Of a DNA stretch of 35,585 nt, positions 8,025-15,892 are shown piece by piece (position 1 is the stretch's first letter; each line of letters opens with the position of its first letter). The DNA is from Lachnospiraceae bacterium EP-SM-12S-S03 (lineage in GTDB: Bacteria > Bacillota > Clostridia > Lachnospirales > Lachnospiraceae), in the NCBI GenBank assembly GCA_020540725.1, contig JAJBSL010000024.1:1-35585 (forward strand), read 5' to 3'. Under the pieces are notes generated by a model, which did no database searches, had not been told where the DNA came from, and saw only the letters and a program-made list of their open reading frames with translations. Both the position numbers and the translations under genes were made by a program.

Positions 8025-8034
8025 CGCAGAGCCT
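8005..8034 (+). terminator. Stem-loop at the end of the recombinase operon
   Basis: AGGCTCTGC pairs perfectly with GCAGAGCCT around a 12-base loop that contains the TAG stop codon. The T-tract after it is weak (TTCAGCCTTTAATTCT), so termination may be inefficient. Confidence 0.6.
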
Positions 8035-8111
8035 TCAGCCTTTAATTCTATCCATACTTTCAAAAGAACACCCTGCTTTAAGGCTCTCTTTCATGCAATC
8101 ACTATTTTATC

Positions 8112-8420
8112 TTATCCCAAATTCATCAACCGCTCCATCCGCCACCTTATATATGAATACCCATTCCAAATATTTGCTTTTACCGGATACTCTTTCCTGT
8201 AAACAAATACAGTGTGATATTTAACAAAATGTATTCTACACCAATTATGTATATCTTTCATATATATGTTATTTATACCATTCATCCACTGTTCTAAAGC
8301 CCATATGTCTTTATCTGACACTAACTCCATTATGAACAGTACATTATAATATTGAATGACACCTACTCTCTTCCTTTCCTCTATTAACCTTTTACACAAT
8401 AACCTATACTTAATGTTCAT
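8112..8420 (-). CDS. Hypothetical protein at the island's right end, 102 aa
   Basis: I do not recognise this protein. It is basic and rich in Trp, Tyr, Ile and Arg (IWALEQWMNGINNIYMKDIHNW), with no signal peptide. AGGA lies five bases before the ATG, which favours a real gene. It is the last open frame before the junction with the interrupted tadA gene, and it points away from that junction towards the recombinase operon. Small basic proteins next to an attachment site can be excisionases, but nothing in the sequence proves it. Confidence 0.45.
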   Translation of the reverse strand: MNIKYRLLCKRLIEERKRVGVIQYYNVLFIMELVSDKDIWALEQWMNGINNIYMKDIHNWCRIHFVKYHTVFVYRKEYPVKANIWNGYSYIRWRMERLMNLG

Positions 8421-8485
8421 ATCGTTCCTATGCCCCTCCCTCTAATCTATATTTTCCATCCTTATATACGTTATATATATAATTA

Positions 8486-9355
8486 TTATATAGTACATAT
8501 AATAGCCTGCAGCATGTCAATTGCTTCTTTTCCACGCACCTCTCCTACAATGATCCTGTCCGGTCTCATACGAAGTGCCGTTCTAATAAGATCGCGGATA
8601 CTAATCTCTCCCTCTCCCTCCACATTAGCATTTCTAGCTTCAAGACTTACCAGATTGGGAATCCCGTTTAGTCTCAATTCAGCACTGTCCTCAATTGTAA
8701 TGACTCGCTCGTCTTTCGGTATATACTGCGATAAAGCATTCAGAAATGTAGTTTTCCCGGACCCGGTTCCACCACTGATAAAAATGTTATATTTTGACCT
8801 GACTAAGATTTTTAAAAATGAAATGATTTCTTTATTCACCGCTCCCCACGTCCTCAAACGTTCCAGCGTGATGACCTCTTTTGCAAATTTACGGATTGTT
8901 ACAATGGGACCATTTAAAGCTGTCGGATACAATACCACATTAACTCTTGAACCATCTAAAAGTCTTGTGTCTACAATCGGTACCGACTCATTTACCATGC
9001 GATTTGTTTCCGATACCATCTGTTGAATCACGTCCTCCAACTTTCTTCTGGATACGAATCTCTTATCACTTTGCATGATCTTCCCATCACGTTCAAAGAA
9101 AATGCTCTGTGTTCCATTGATCATAATCTCCGTGATTGTCTCATCCTCCAGAAATTCCTGCAAAATGTCAAGCTTTCGGAATGCATTAAATAGTTCCTTT
9201 CCAAGTTCTGTCTTCTCCTTCAAAGAAATGTATTTCTCTTCCGAATATTCATCCAGTACTCTGTAAATAATCTCTACAAGTTCTTCATCTGAAATTTCCT
9301 CTGTTAAATCAATCTCCTGTAACACTCTTTTATGGAGTTGTTCCGGATCTATCAT
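8486..9355 (-). pseudogene. tadA: TadA/CpaF-type secretion ATPase, 3'-truncated
   Basis: This is the hexameric ATPase that drives assembly of Tad/Flp (type IVc) pili. The visible 289 aa include an N-terminal domain and the P-loop GGTGSGKTT at residues 195-203. Asp-box and Walker B stretches are also present (ITIEDSAELRL and RPDRIIVGEVRG). Homology stops after DMLQA (residue 284). The final five residues, IICTI, are read from the adjoining island DNA. Family members continue for about 100 residues with a His-box region and C-terminal domain, so the product is probably inactive. The start at 9355 has AAGGAG upstream and overlaps the TadZ-like gene by 26 bp. The rest of the locus (tadB, tadC and flp) is not in the window; it may lie beyond the island or be lost. 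Confidence 0.85.
8500..8506. other. Probable right junction of the accessory island
   Basis: On the minus strand the tadA reading frame follows its family up to CTGCAGGCTAT (codons for Leu-Gln-Ala), then enters AT-rich sequence and stops after five foreign codons. The family normally continues with Met-Asn-Thr-Gly. The crossover therefore lies within about 8500-8506. The adjacent 8465-8500 is almost pure A and T with short palindromes. The left junction is outside the window. Confidence 0.6.
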
Positions 9356-10295
9356 CTCTCCACTCCTTTCGTTTTAAAATGCGCTTCACATCCTTTGAAA
9401 TGTCTTTGCCAAGCTGAATCCTTACAATTTTCTCCAGCAATTCTTCACGTCCGAGAAGTCTTAGGTTTTTCTCAAACTGAAAGACTTTTCCTTTGGATAT
9501 CCGCCCCTCTCTCACCGGCATATAAATCTCATTACACATGGAAAGCATGTCCCACAATCCTTGCACACATTCCCCGAAATCAAAAATAATCTTTTTATAG
9601 ATTTTTCGATTTCTAAGCGTTTCCAGAAGATTCATCCATTCATTTACCGTTACTGCCTTCAGATCCTCACTCATCTCCATCGGAGCAATATATGCCAGTT
9701 CATCTAAGTAGCCTGTCATAGCCCCAATTCTTGTCTCAAGGTTCCCCTTCTCCTGCTTTGCATAATAGAGCAGATCCGCCAAGGTATAAGGCTCACTTTT
9801 TCCACTCCACTCCTCCCATCCGGAATATGTCTCAAGATTCAGATAAAGGACCGGTTCTCTTTTTGCAGCCTCCTTTCCAAGAGCAATGGCAAATGTGGTC
9901 TTTCCCACTCTACTGATCGGAGAATATACTCCGATCAAACTGCAGCTTTTACAAATCTGCCGTTTCAATACGCCCTGCTGCTGTTCTTCCATACAGATAT
10001 TCAAAATATCTGAAAGAATTTCGTCAAAAGATTGATATTTACAAACCTTGTTCTCTCCTTCTCTGTTCCTCTCTGAAAGCAGAATCACAACTTCTGCTAC
10101 AGCATCTGATTGATTTTCGAAAATCTCCTCCTCCACAAGAAGAATGCCTATTTTCTTTTCATCTGCAATTCTTTGTACTTCTTTGAAAGAACTACAGACA
10201 TGAATCTGATAATCAATCTTTTTAGAAAGCAGAGAAGATAACCTGAATGCATATTCGCGCTCACTGTCGCATATAACAAAACATTTTTTCTCCAA
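9330..10295 (-). CDS. TadZ/CpaE-like pilus-assembly ATPase
   Basis: This 321-aa protein is of the TadZ/CpaE type, which places Tad pilus machinery at the cell pole. The N-terminal 100 residues look like an atypical receiver domain. A MinD/ParA-like ATPase domain follows, with SPISRVGKTT at about residues 124-133. The canonical MinD motif KGGxGKT is altered: the signature Lys and the glycines are replaced, as is common in TadZ proteins. The best start is TTG at 10295, five bases after AGGAGG. An upstream in-frame ATG at 10340 has no ribosome site. The gene is followed by and overlaps the truncated tadA. Its promoter is at 10414-10442. The gene itself appears intact. Confidence 0.8.
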   Translation of the reverse strand: MEKKCFVICDSEREYAFRLSSLLSKKIDYQIHVCSSFKEVQRIADEKKIGILLVEEEIFENQSDAVAEVVILLSERNREGENKVCKYQSFDEILSDILNICMEEQQQGVLKRQICKSCSLIGVYSPISRVGKTTFAIALGKEAAKREPVLYLNLETYSGWEEWSGKSEPYTLADLLYYAKQEKGNLETRIGAMTGYLDELAYIAPMEMSEDLKAVTVNEWMNLLETLRNRKIYKKIIFDFGECVQGLWDMLSMCNEIYMPVREGRISKGKVFQFEKNLRLLGREELLEKIVRIQLGKDISKDVKRILKRKEWRDDRSGTTP

Positions 10296-10413
10296 ACTTT
10301 CCTCCTGTTTTTTTCTTCGATGAAATTCGTTGTCCGACATGACAAGTGAATTACCGGATAATAAATATAATTGAAATGTAAGTACTAAGAAATAACTGTG
10401 ACTTGTGAGCTGT

Positions 10414-10442
10414 ATTATAGACCGCTTTTCTCCTCTTGTCTA
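10414..10442 (-). promoter_or_regulatory. SigmaA-type promoter of the tad operon
   Basis: On the minus strand TAGACA is followed by a 17-bp spacer and TATAAT. It gives a 5' leader of about 110 bases before the tadZ TTG. Outlying half-sites TGTGACTT and AAGTCACA flank the promoter. Confidence 0.7.
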
Positions 10443-10460
10443 TAGATAAATTAAAAGTCA

Positions 10461-10488
10461 CAAAACTTTGTAGCTTTTCTACAAAGTT
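10461..10488 (-). terminator. Terminator of bofA
   Basis: AACTTTGTAG pairs with CTACAAAGTT around a 5-base loop, followed by TTTTGTGACTTTT on the minus strand. The bofA stop codon TAG lies inside the stem. Confidence 0.75.
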
Positions 10489-10688
10489 CGATAAAATAAA
10501 ATTCCGTAAAGTAATAGAACCCCAGGTATTCCAAGGAATCCTGTTGTCAAAAATGAAATTTCATTCATTCCTACAGAAACAGGAATATTTCTATAGTCAA
10601 GGTATTTGTTTACAAAAAATATAAGTCCAATGCCCACAACTGCTCGGATAATAAAATTTATTACTACTCCTCCATGTTTCTTCTCCAT
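10479..10688 (-). CDS. bofA: BofA-like pro-sigmaK processing regulator
   Basis: This 69-aa integral membrane protein has two hydrophobic segments (about residues 8-25 and 42-66). It carries the BofA C-terminal signature TTGFLGIPGVLLLY, close to the LGIPG stretch of Bacillus BofA. In Bacillus, BofA inhibits the SpoIVFB protease that activates sigmaK in the mother cell during sporulation. The start at 10688 has AAGGAG upstream; a longer frame running to 10829 is not supported. It is divergent from a YaaL-like gene, whereas in Bacillus yaaL and bofA are codirectional near recR. Its presence supports a spore-forming host. Confidence 0.85.
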   Translation of the reverse strand: MEKKHGGVVINFIIRAVVGIGLIFFVNKYLDYRNIPVSVGMNEISFLTTGFLGIPGVLLLYGILFYRTL

Positions 10689-10804
10689 ATAAACTCCTTT
10701 TCTTTTTTGTATATGTATATCAAAAAGACTGGTATTTAATTCCTCATTTTTGTCTATACTAAAAATAAAGAGAAAACAATTCACAATCAGACAGAGGAGG
10801 GCAT

Positions 10805-11041
10805 ATGAAATTATTTCAAAAAAAGCCAAAAAAGGAAATCATTTTCCGCGATAAAAAGAAGGAAATTCAAAATCCTCTCCTTCTTAATGAAATAGAAAAA
10901 GTAAAACTTGAAATGGACACCGCATATAAAAACTTTCAAAATGTTATGGATCCGGATTTGATTGATTGTTATATCTATGAAAGCAACGCGGCTCAAAAAC
11001 GTTATCATTTTCTTCTGAAACAGTTAAAAGAAACCGGCTAA
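10805..11041 (+). CDS. YaaL-like DUF2508 protein
   Basis: This 78-aa, highly charged helical protein matches the DUF2508/YaaL pattern: a Lys-rich N-terminus, then NEIEKVKLEMDTAYKNFQNVMDPDLIDCYIYE and a C-terminal helix ending in LLKQLKETG. The role is unknown. In Bacillus the gene lies next to bofA, and the same pairing, though divergent, is kept here. AGGAGG lies four bases before the ATG. A perfect stem-loop follows the gene. Confidence 0.85.
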   Translation: MKLFQKKPKKEIIFRDKKKEIQNPLLLNEIEKVKLEMDTAYKNFQNVMDPDLIDCYIYESNAAQKRYHFLLKQLKETG

Positions 11042-11047
11042 CCACCA

Positions 11048-11081
11048 ATAAGGACGGAGCCAACACTGACCCCGTCCTTAT
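11048..11081. terminator. Stem-loop between convergent yaaL and ugpC genes
   Basis: ATAAGGACGG pairs perfectly with CCGTCCTTAT around a 14-base loop. It lies between two convergent genes and could serve both, although neither side has a strong T-tract. Confidence 0.6.
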
Positions 11082-11094
11082 CTACATATGTGAA

Positions 11095-12207
11095 TTAGTT
11101 TGTAATTGTAAGTTCTGTTTCTTTATCAAATACATGAATCTTCTGAGCATCAAGAGCAAACTTCACTGTGTCACCAGTTCTTGTTGTTGTTCTTGGGTTC
11201 ACTCTTGCTGTCATTGTAGATCCTTCATAGTCAAAGTGTAAGAATACTTCTGCACCTAACATCTCGTATACACGGATTGTAGCTTCGATCACTGTGTTTG
11301 GTGAAGCTTCGATCACTGCCGGATCATCGTAAATATCTTCTGGACGAATACCAAGTACAACTGTTTTACCGTTGTATCCGCCATCGATTAATTTTTTCGC
11401 TTTTGTTTCCGGTAATTCGATCTTAGCTGCTCCAGCCTGAAGGAATACTCTGTTGCCTTCTACAACACATGTTGCATCTACAAAGTTCATCTGTGGTGAT
11501 CCGATGAAACCTGCTACGAATAAGTTACATGGTGTATCGTATAACACCTGTGGTGTATCAACCTGCTGAACAACACCGGCGCTCATAACTACGATTCTTG
11601 TACCAAGTGTCATAGCCTCTGTCTGGTCATGTGTTACGTAGATGATTGTTGTACCTAATCTCTGGTGTAATTTAGAAATCTCGATACGCATCTGTCCACG
11701 AAGTTTTGCATCCAGGTTTGATAAAGGCTCATCCATAAGGAATACCTTAGGATTACGAACGATAGCACGTCCCATAGCAACACGCTGTCTCTGTCCACCT
11801 GATAAAGCCTTTGGTTTACGGTCTAACAAAGCTTCAAGGTCAAGGATCTTAGCTGCTTCACGAACCATTTTGTCAATCTCATCTTTCGGAACTTTTCTTA
11901 ATTTCAAACCGAATGCCATGTTATCATATACTGTCATATGTGGGTACAGAGCGTAGTTCTGGAATACCATCGCGATATCTCTGTCTTTCGGTTCTACATC
12001 ATTTACAACTTTGTCACCAATCTTTAATTCACCTGAAGAAATTTCCTCAAGACCAGCGATCATACGAAGTGTTGTGGATTTACCACATCCAGATGGTCCT
12101 ACGAAGATGATAAATTCTTTATCTTCGATTTCAAGATTGAAATCCTTAACAGCTACGAAACCGTTAGGATAAACTTTGCTAATGTTTTTCAGCGATAAAC
12201 TTGCCAT
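11095..12207 (-). CDS. UgpC/MsmK-type sugar ABC transporter ATPase
   Basis: This 370-aa cytoplasmic ATPase powers carbohydrate-uptake (CUT1) ABC importers. It shows Walker A GPSGCGKST (residues 37-45), the signature LSGGQRQR, Walker B with D-loop (MDEPLSNLDAKLR) and the switch THDQTEAMTLG. A C-terminal OB-fold regulatory domain follows from about residue 240 (VLGIRPEDIYDD). AGGAGG precedes the ATG. No permease or binding protein lies beside it, so it is an orphan. Such proteins (MsmK in streptococci, MsmX in Bacillus) energise several sugar transporters. The importer at 22.3-25.4 kb lacks an ATPase and is a natural client. It lies downstream of a terminated operon and so has its own transcription. 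Confidence 0.92.
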   Translation of the reverse strand: MASLSLKNISKVYPNGFVAVKDFNLEIEDKEFIIFVGPSGCGKSTTLRMIAGLEEISSGELKIGDKVVNDVEPKDRDIAMVFQNYALYPHMTVYDNMAFGLKLRKVPKDEIDKMVREAAKILDLEALLDRKPKALSGGQRQRVAMGRAIVRNPKVFLMDEPLSNLDAKLRGQMRIEISKLHQRLGTTIIYVTHDQTEAMTLGTRIVVMSAGVVQQVDTPQVLYDTPCNLFVAGFIGSPQMNFVDATCVVEGNRVFLQAGAAKIELPETKAKKLIDGGYNGKTVVLGIRPEDIYDDPAVIEASPNTVIEATIRVYEMLGAEVFLHFDYEGSTMTARVNPRTTTRTGDTVKFALDAQKIHVFDKETELTITN

Positions 12208-12258
12208 TTTAATATTCCTCCTAAAAAATCGTCGTTTTTATTCTGATTAAAAGTATAT

Positions 12259-12294
12259 AAAAAAAGTTCAACCTGGTCTATGCCCAAGTTGAAC
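12259..12294 (-). terminator. Rho-independent terminator of the rsmI operon
   Basis: On the minus strand GTTCAACTTGG pairs with CCAGGTTGAAC (one G-U pair) around a 7-base loop, followed by TTTTTTTATATA. It ends the decarboxylase-to-rsmI operon before the ugpC gene. Confidence 0.9.
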
Positions 12295-12355
12295 AAATTT
12301 TTCCCGAATGCTTGGTCAAGTTGACGAAACATTCTATGTAAAAACTCTTCTTTAC

Positions 12356-13192
12356 TTACAATAACATCTGGTATACATCCCTTTTCCCGATTCCTCGGTC
12401 CTTCGCCACCTTCTTCATGGCTTCCTTTTTCTCTATTCCCTGACTCATATAATGCTGCATATGTTCTTCCACAGACATTTCTTCCCATTTTGCAATGGCT
12501 TCCTGCCGAAGTTCCTTCCTGCTCTTCCCTTCGATCACAAGTACACATTCCCCTTTCGGCTCATGCGCTTCATAATAAGAAATTGCCTCGGAAAATGTTG
12601 TCTGAAACGCAGTCTCATGCTTCTTCGTAAGTTCTCTGCATACTGTAATCTTCCGATCACCCAAACTCTCCCAAAGTTCTCTTAATGTTTTCAACAGCCT
12701 ATGCGGCGCCTCATACAGAATGATCGTTCTTGTCTCATCGGCAAGCTCCCCGAGAACTTCCTGTTTCTCCTTCTTATCTGTCGGAAGAAATGCTTCAAAT
12801 GCAAATCTTCTTGTAGATAATCCGGAAAGAGTAAGTGCTGTAATACATGCCGCCGCCCCCGGAAGAGACGTCACCTCAATACCAGATTCATAGCACATTT
12901 TCACCAGTTCCTCTCCCGGATCTGAGATTCCAGGCGTTCCTGCATCAGTAATCAGGGCAATATCCATGCCTTCCTGCATTTTTTCTACCAATTTATGGCC
13001 TTTTTCAATTTTGTTGTATTCATGATAGCTCGTCATCGGTGTTTTGATTTCAAAATGATTCAATAGCTTAATACTGTTTCTCGTATCTTCTGCCGCAATC
13101 AAATCCACCTCCTGCAACACTCTCACAACCCGATAAGTCATGTCTTCCAGGTTTCCGATGGGCGTTGCGCACAAATATAATTTTCCAGGCAT
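12356..13192 (-). CDS. rsmI: 16S rRNA (cytidine1402-2'-O)-methyltransferase RsmI
   Basis: This 278-aa SAM-dependent enzyme methylates the ribose of C1402 in 16S rRNA. It carries the tetrapyrrole-methylase-like fold: LYLCATPIGNLEDMTYR at the N-terminus, AAEDTRNSIKLL, the GTPGISDPGEELV loop and the LPGAAA stretch. Family length is normal. The ATG at 13192 has AAGGAG seven bases upstream and is preferred over the ATG at 13198, which is too close. It is the last gene of the operon; the trmN6 stop is 12 bp upstream, and a strong terminator follows. Confidence 0.95.
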   Translation of the reverse strand: MPGKLYLCATPIGNLEDMTYRVVRVLQEVDLIAAEDTRNSIKLLNHFEIKTPMTSYHEYNKIEKGHKLVEKMQEGMDIALITDAGTPGISDPGEELVKMCYESGIEVTSLPGAAACITALTLSGLSTRRFAFEAFLPTDKKEKQEVLGELADETRTIILYEAPHRLLKTLRELWESLGDRKITVCRELTKKHETAFQTTFSEAISYYEAHEPKGECVLVIEGKSRKELRQEAIAKWEEMSVEEHMQHYMSQGIEKKEAMKKVAKDRGIGKRDVYQMLL

Positions 13193-13204
13193 ATACATAC
13201 TCCT

Positions 13205-13945
13205 TTACTTTAAACCGTATTCAACCAATAACTCATCTGCATATACGTTTACATCTTTGTAAACAATGAGCGGGCGTTCCACTGTCATACGCGGATTACC
13301 GCCTCTTCTTCCCTCGATCAGCACCATATTGGGTTCCTTATCTATATATGGATGTACCATCCGCATACGCTTTGGTTCTATCTTACAGGCACACATTTTC
13401 GAAAATATCTCTGCAATCCGGAATGGACGATGTACCATATAAAATCTTCCGCCCGGTTTTAAGATTCTGGCGCTTTCTCTTAGAATATCATCTAGTGTAC
13501 ACAACACTTCATGCCTTGCAATCGTCTTTGCATCCTGGGCATTCTGAATTCCATGCTCTCCGATCATATAAGGTGGATTTGTGGTAATAACATCAAAAGA
13601 GGCTGGACCGAATATACCGGCTGCCTCTTTGATATCCCCCGTTACAATTTGTATCTTATCTTCCAGATGATTCAATGCAACACTTCTCCTTGCCATATCT
13701 GCACTTTCTTCCTGAATTTCCAGTCCTGTGAAAGATTCTCCTTGAGTCTTAGCCTCTAAAAGAATCGGGATGATTCCCGTGCCTGTCCCAAGATCCAGCG
13801 CTTTTTCTCCCTTTTTCACACGGGCAAAATTCGCAAGAAGTACCGCATCCATTCCAAAACAGAATTTATTCGGGTTTTGAATGATCTGATAACCTTTCAC
13901 CTGCAGGTCATCCAGCCTTTCCCCCTGTTTTATATTATTCTCCAT
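13205..13945 (-). CDS. TrmN6-like tRNA (adenine37-N6)-methyltransferase
   Basis: This 246-aa class I SAM methyltransferase is of the TrmN6/YabB type, predicted to methylate adenine 37 in tRNA1(Val). It shows the family start GERLDDLQVKGYQIIQNP, the SAM-binding loop ALDLGTGTGIIPILL and the catalytic NPPY in VITTNPPYMIGE. The start at 13945 matches the usual family N-terminus. An alternative ATG at 13966 has GGAG four bases upstream and would add seven residues. Both overlap the end of ricT, so the genes are translationally coupled. In Bacillus the equivalent, yabB, sits in the same place between ricT and rsmI. Confidence 0.9.
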   Translation of the reverse strand: MENNIKQGERLDDLQVKGYQIIQNPNKFCFGMDAVLLANFARVKKGEKALDLGTGTGIIPILLEAKTQGESFTGLEIQEESADMARRSVALNHLEDKIQIVTGDIKEAAGIFGPASFDVITTNPPYMIGEHGIQNAQDAKTIARHEVLCTLDDILRESARILKPGGRFYMVHRPFRIAEIFSKMCACKIEPKRMRMVHPYIDKEPNMVLIEGRRGGNPRMTVERPLIVYKDVNVYADELLVEYGLK

Positions 13946-14846
13946 CCAGTTTTGACGCTCCCTCATTTTTCTCCAGAGCCGCAAGTTCACGCATCTCTTC
14001 TTTTGAAAGTCTTACATCATTCTTCTTACGTCTCGGCTTAAACTTCAATTCGCTTACTTTGTATTCACGGATCTCCTTTTCATCATTCTCTAAAGTGACA
14101 ATCACCTTAACAATCTGGCGAAGTACGCTTAAGCTCTGTACCTCTCCACGGAATCCGTCTACCGTATTGACCATATCTCCTACCGATGGAAGACGGTTGT
14201 TCAAATACTCATATGTCTCCTCTTCATTTGTCAGGCAACACATTAATCTTCCGCACACACCGGAAATCTTCGTTGGATTCAAAGACAAATTCTGCTCTTT
14301 CGCCATCTTAATAGATACCGGTGCAAACTCCGATAAATATGTGTGGCAGCAAAGAGGTCTTCCGCAGATTCCAATTCCTCCACGGATCTTAGTCTCATCG
14401 CGGACACCGATCTGTCGAAGTTCAATCCTTGTCCGGAAGACTGCTGCTAAATCTTTGACCAGTTCACGGAAGTCAATTCTTCCGTCTGCCGTAAAATAAA
14501 ATAATACTTTGTTATTGTCAAATGTATATTCTGCATCAATCAGTTTCATCTCAAGACCGTGTTTTCTGATCTTCTCAAGACAAATCTCAAATGCTTCTTT
14601 TTCTTTCTCTTTATTCTTCGCCTCCGTCTGCTTGTCTTCCTCTGTTGCAATGCGGATGACTGGTTTTAACGGTTGTGTAATCTCATTATCTTCCACTTCC
14701 TTCGGGCCCATTACCACAGTTCCGAATTCCACACCCCGCGTGGTCTCTACAATGACCTTATCTCCATGTTTGATATGAAGTTTCCCAGGAGAAAAATAGT
14801 AAATCTTTCCCGCAGTCCGAAACCTTACACCAATTACTTTTATCAT
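13935..14846 (-). CDS. ricT: RicT/YaaT (PSP1 domain) regulator
   Basis: This 303-aa protein carries the PSP1 C-terminal domain. In Bacillus the RicA-RicF-RicT (Y-) complex promotes mRNA processing by RNase Y and is needed for sporulation and competence. The paired cysteine clusters GGIGICGRPLCC and GVCGRLMCC, expected to bind iron-sulphur clusters, are intact. The N-terminus GVRFRTAGKIYYFSPG is typical. The C-terminus is a basic tail. AAGGAG precedes ATG 14846, which lies 2 bp after the holB stop. No yabA gene follows, unlike in Bacillus. Confidence 0.93.
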   Translation of the reverse strand: MIKVIGVRFRTAGKIYYFSPGKLHIKHGDKVIVETTRGVEFGTVVMGPKEVEDNEITQPLKPVIRIATEEDKQTEAKNKEKEKEAFEICLEKIRKHGLEMKLIDAEYTFDNNKVLFYFTADGRIDFRELVKDLAAVFRTRIELRQIGVRDETKIRGGIGICGRPLCCHTYLSEFAPVSIKMAKEQNLSLNPTKISGVCGRLMCCLTNEEETYEYLNNRLPSVGDMVNTVDGFRGEVQSLSVLRQIVKVIVTLENDEKEIREYKVSELKFKPRRKKNDVRLSKEEMRELAALEKNEGASKLDGE

Positions 14847-14848
14847 GT

Positions 14849-15838
14849 CTAGTTCTCCTTTATGGTCAGCAGTAAAAGTTCCATCACAAGATCAAAATTC
14901 ACGTTAGCTTTCAAACGTGCTTTTGCTTTCTCAAGACTGTCAAGAATCGTCTCAATTCCTTCATAAGAACTCTTATTTGCTCTCTCTTTTAAATATTTTA
15001 ACTGGTCCGCAAACACAACTCCATTCACGTCCTTCGTTGCTTTATAGATCAGTACATCCCGATACCATATCATAATGATATCCAGATAATCGGATATCTC
15101 CAGCTTATATGTATTGATCTTCTTCAATGTGGCAACAATATCCGGTATGTCCATATCATTGATGTTGCGAAGAAGCTGCAGCGCCTCTTCCTTAATCTCA
15201 TTGAAATGCTCTGAAGATGCAAGCATAATGGCACGTCCCATATTCCCTTGTGCAAATGCAGCACAAATATCTGCCTGATAGTCCGGAACTCCCATAATTT
15301 CCATCAAATATTTACGGATCAACGTTGTCTTGATATTACGAAGTTTCAGCATTACGCAACGTGACATGATCGTTGGTAGAAGACTATCTGCATTCTCTGT
15401 TAATAAGAAAAACACTGCATACTCCGGCGGCTCCTCAATCGTCTTAAGAAGTGCATTCTGCGCTTGTACAGACAAAAGATCCGCATCCGGAATAATATAA
15501 ATCTTATACGGACAACTATATGGCTTGATCATCACATCATTGTTGATCTGCGTTCTTACATCATCTACACTGATCGTGTTCGGTTTCTCATGTTCTACCC
15601 GAATGATATCCGGATTGTTGCCGCTAATTGCCTGTTTACAGGAATGACACTGTCCACATGGCTCTTTTCCACCTTTTTCACACTGCAAAGTCATGGCAAA
15701 TAAATCCGCCAGCATTTTCTTTCCCGAACCACGTTCCCCATTCAGAATGTATGCCTGCGATACTTTTCCTTCTGTCACTGCATTCTGAATATATTGAATT
15801 ATGTCGTTATGTCCAATGACATCTTTGAAACCTTTCAT
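14849..15838 (-). CDS. holB: DNA polymerase III delta' subunit
   Basis: This 329-aa clamp-loader subunit opens the sliding clamp together with DnaX and delta. It has an AAA+ fold with a modified P-loop (GERGSGKKM, Lys in place of the usual Thr/Ser), as delta' does not hydrolyse ATP. A zinc module is present (CEKGGKEPCGQCHSC), as is the LLKTIEEPPEYAVFFLLTEN sensor region, and SRC occurs in IMSRCVML. Family length is normal. The ribosome site (GGTGA) is weak. It lies in the operon between the guanylate-kinase-like gene and ricT. Confidence 0.93.
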   Translation of the reverse strand: MKGFKDVIGHNDIIQYIQNAVTEGKVSQAYILNGERGSGKKMLADLFAMTLQCEKGGKEPCGQCHSCKQAISGNNPDIIRVEHEKPNTISVDDVRTQINNDVMIKPYSCPYKIYIIPDADLLSVQAQNALLKTIEEPPEYAVFFLLTENADSLLPTIMSRCVMLKLRNIKTTLIRKYLMEIMGVPDYQADICAAFAQGNMGRAIMLASSEHFNEIKEEALQLLRNINDMDIPDIVATLKKINTYKLEISDYLDIIMIWYRDVLIYKATKDVNGVVFADQLKYLKERANKSSYEGIETILDSLEKAKARLKANVNFDLVMELLLLTIKEN

Positions 15839-15892
15839 ACTATCACCATGCCCTTCACTTACCGACTGTTAAATTGATACATAATCAGTATA

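Noticed and set aside
8430..9026. 198-aa plus-strand open frame
   Set aside because: Lies opposite tadA and has no family-like motifs; antisense shadow.
10479..10829. Longer 116-aa version of the BofA protein
   Set aside because: The internal ATG at 10688 has a strong ribosome site and gives normal BofA length; the upstream extension overlaps the YaaL start region.
12189..12548. 119-aa minus-strand frame overlapping rsmI and ugpC
   Set aside because: Runs through the rsmI coding region and a terminator; no ribosome site or family.
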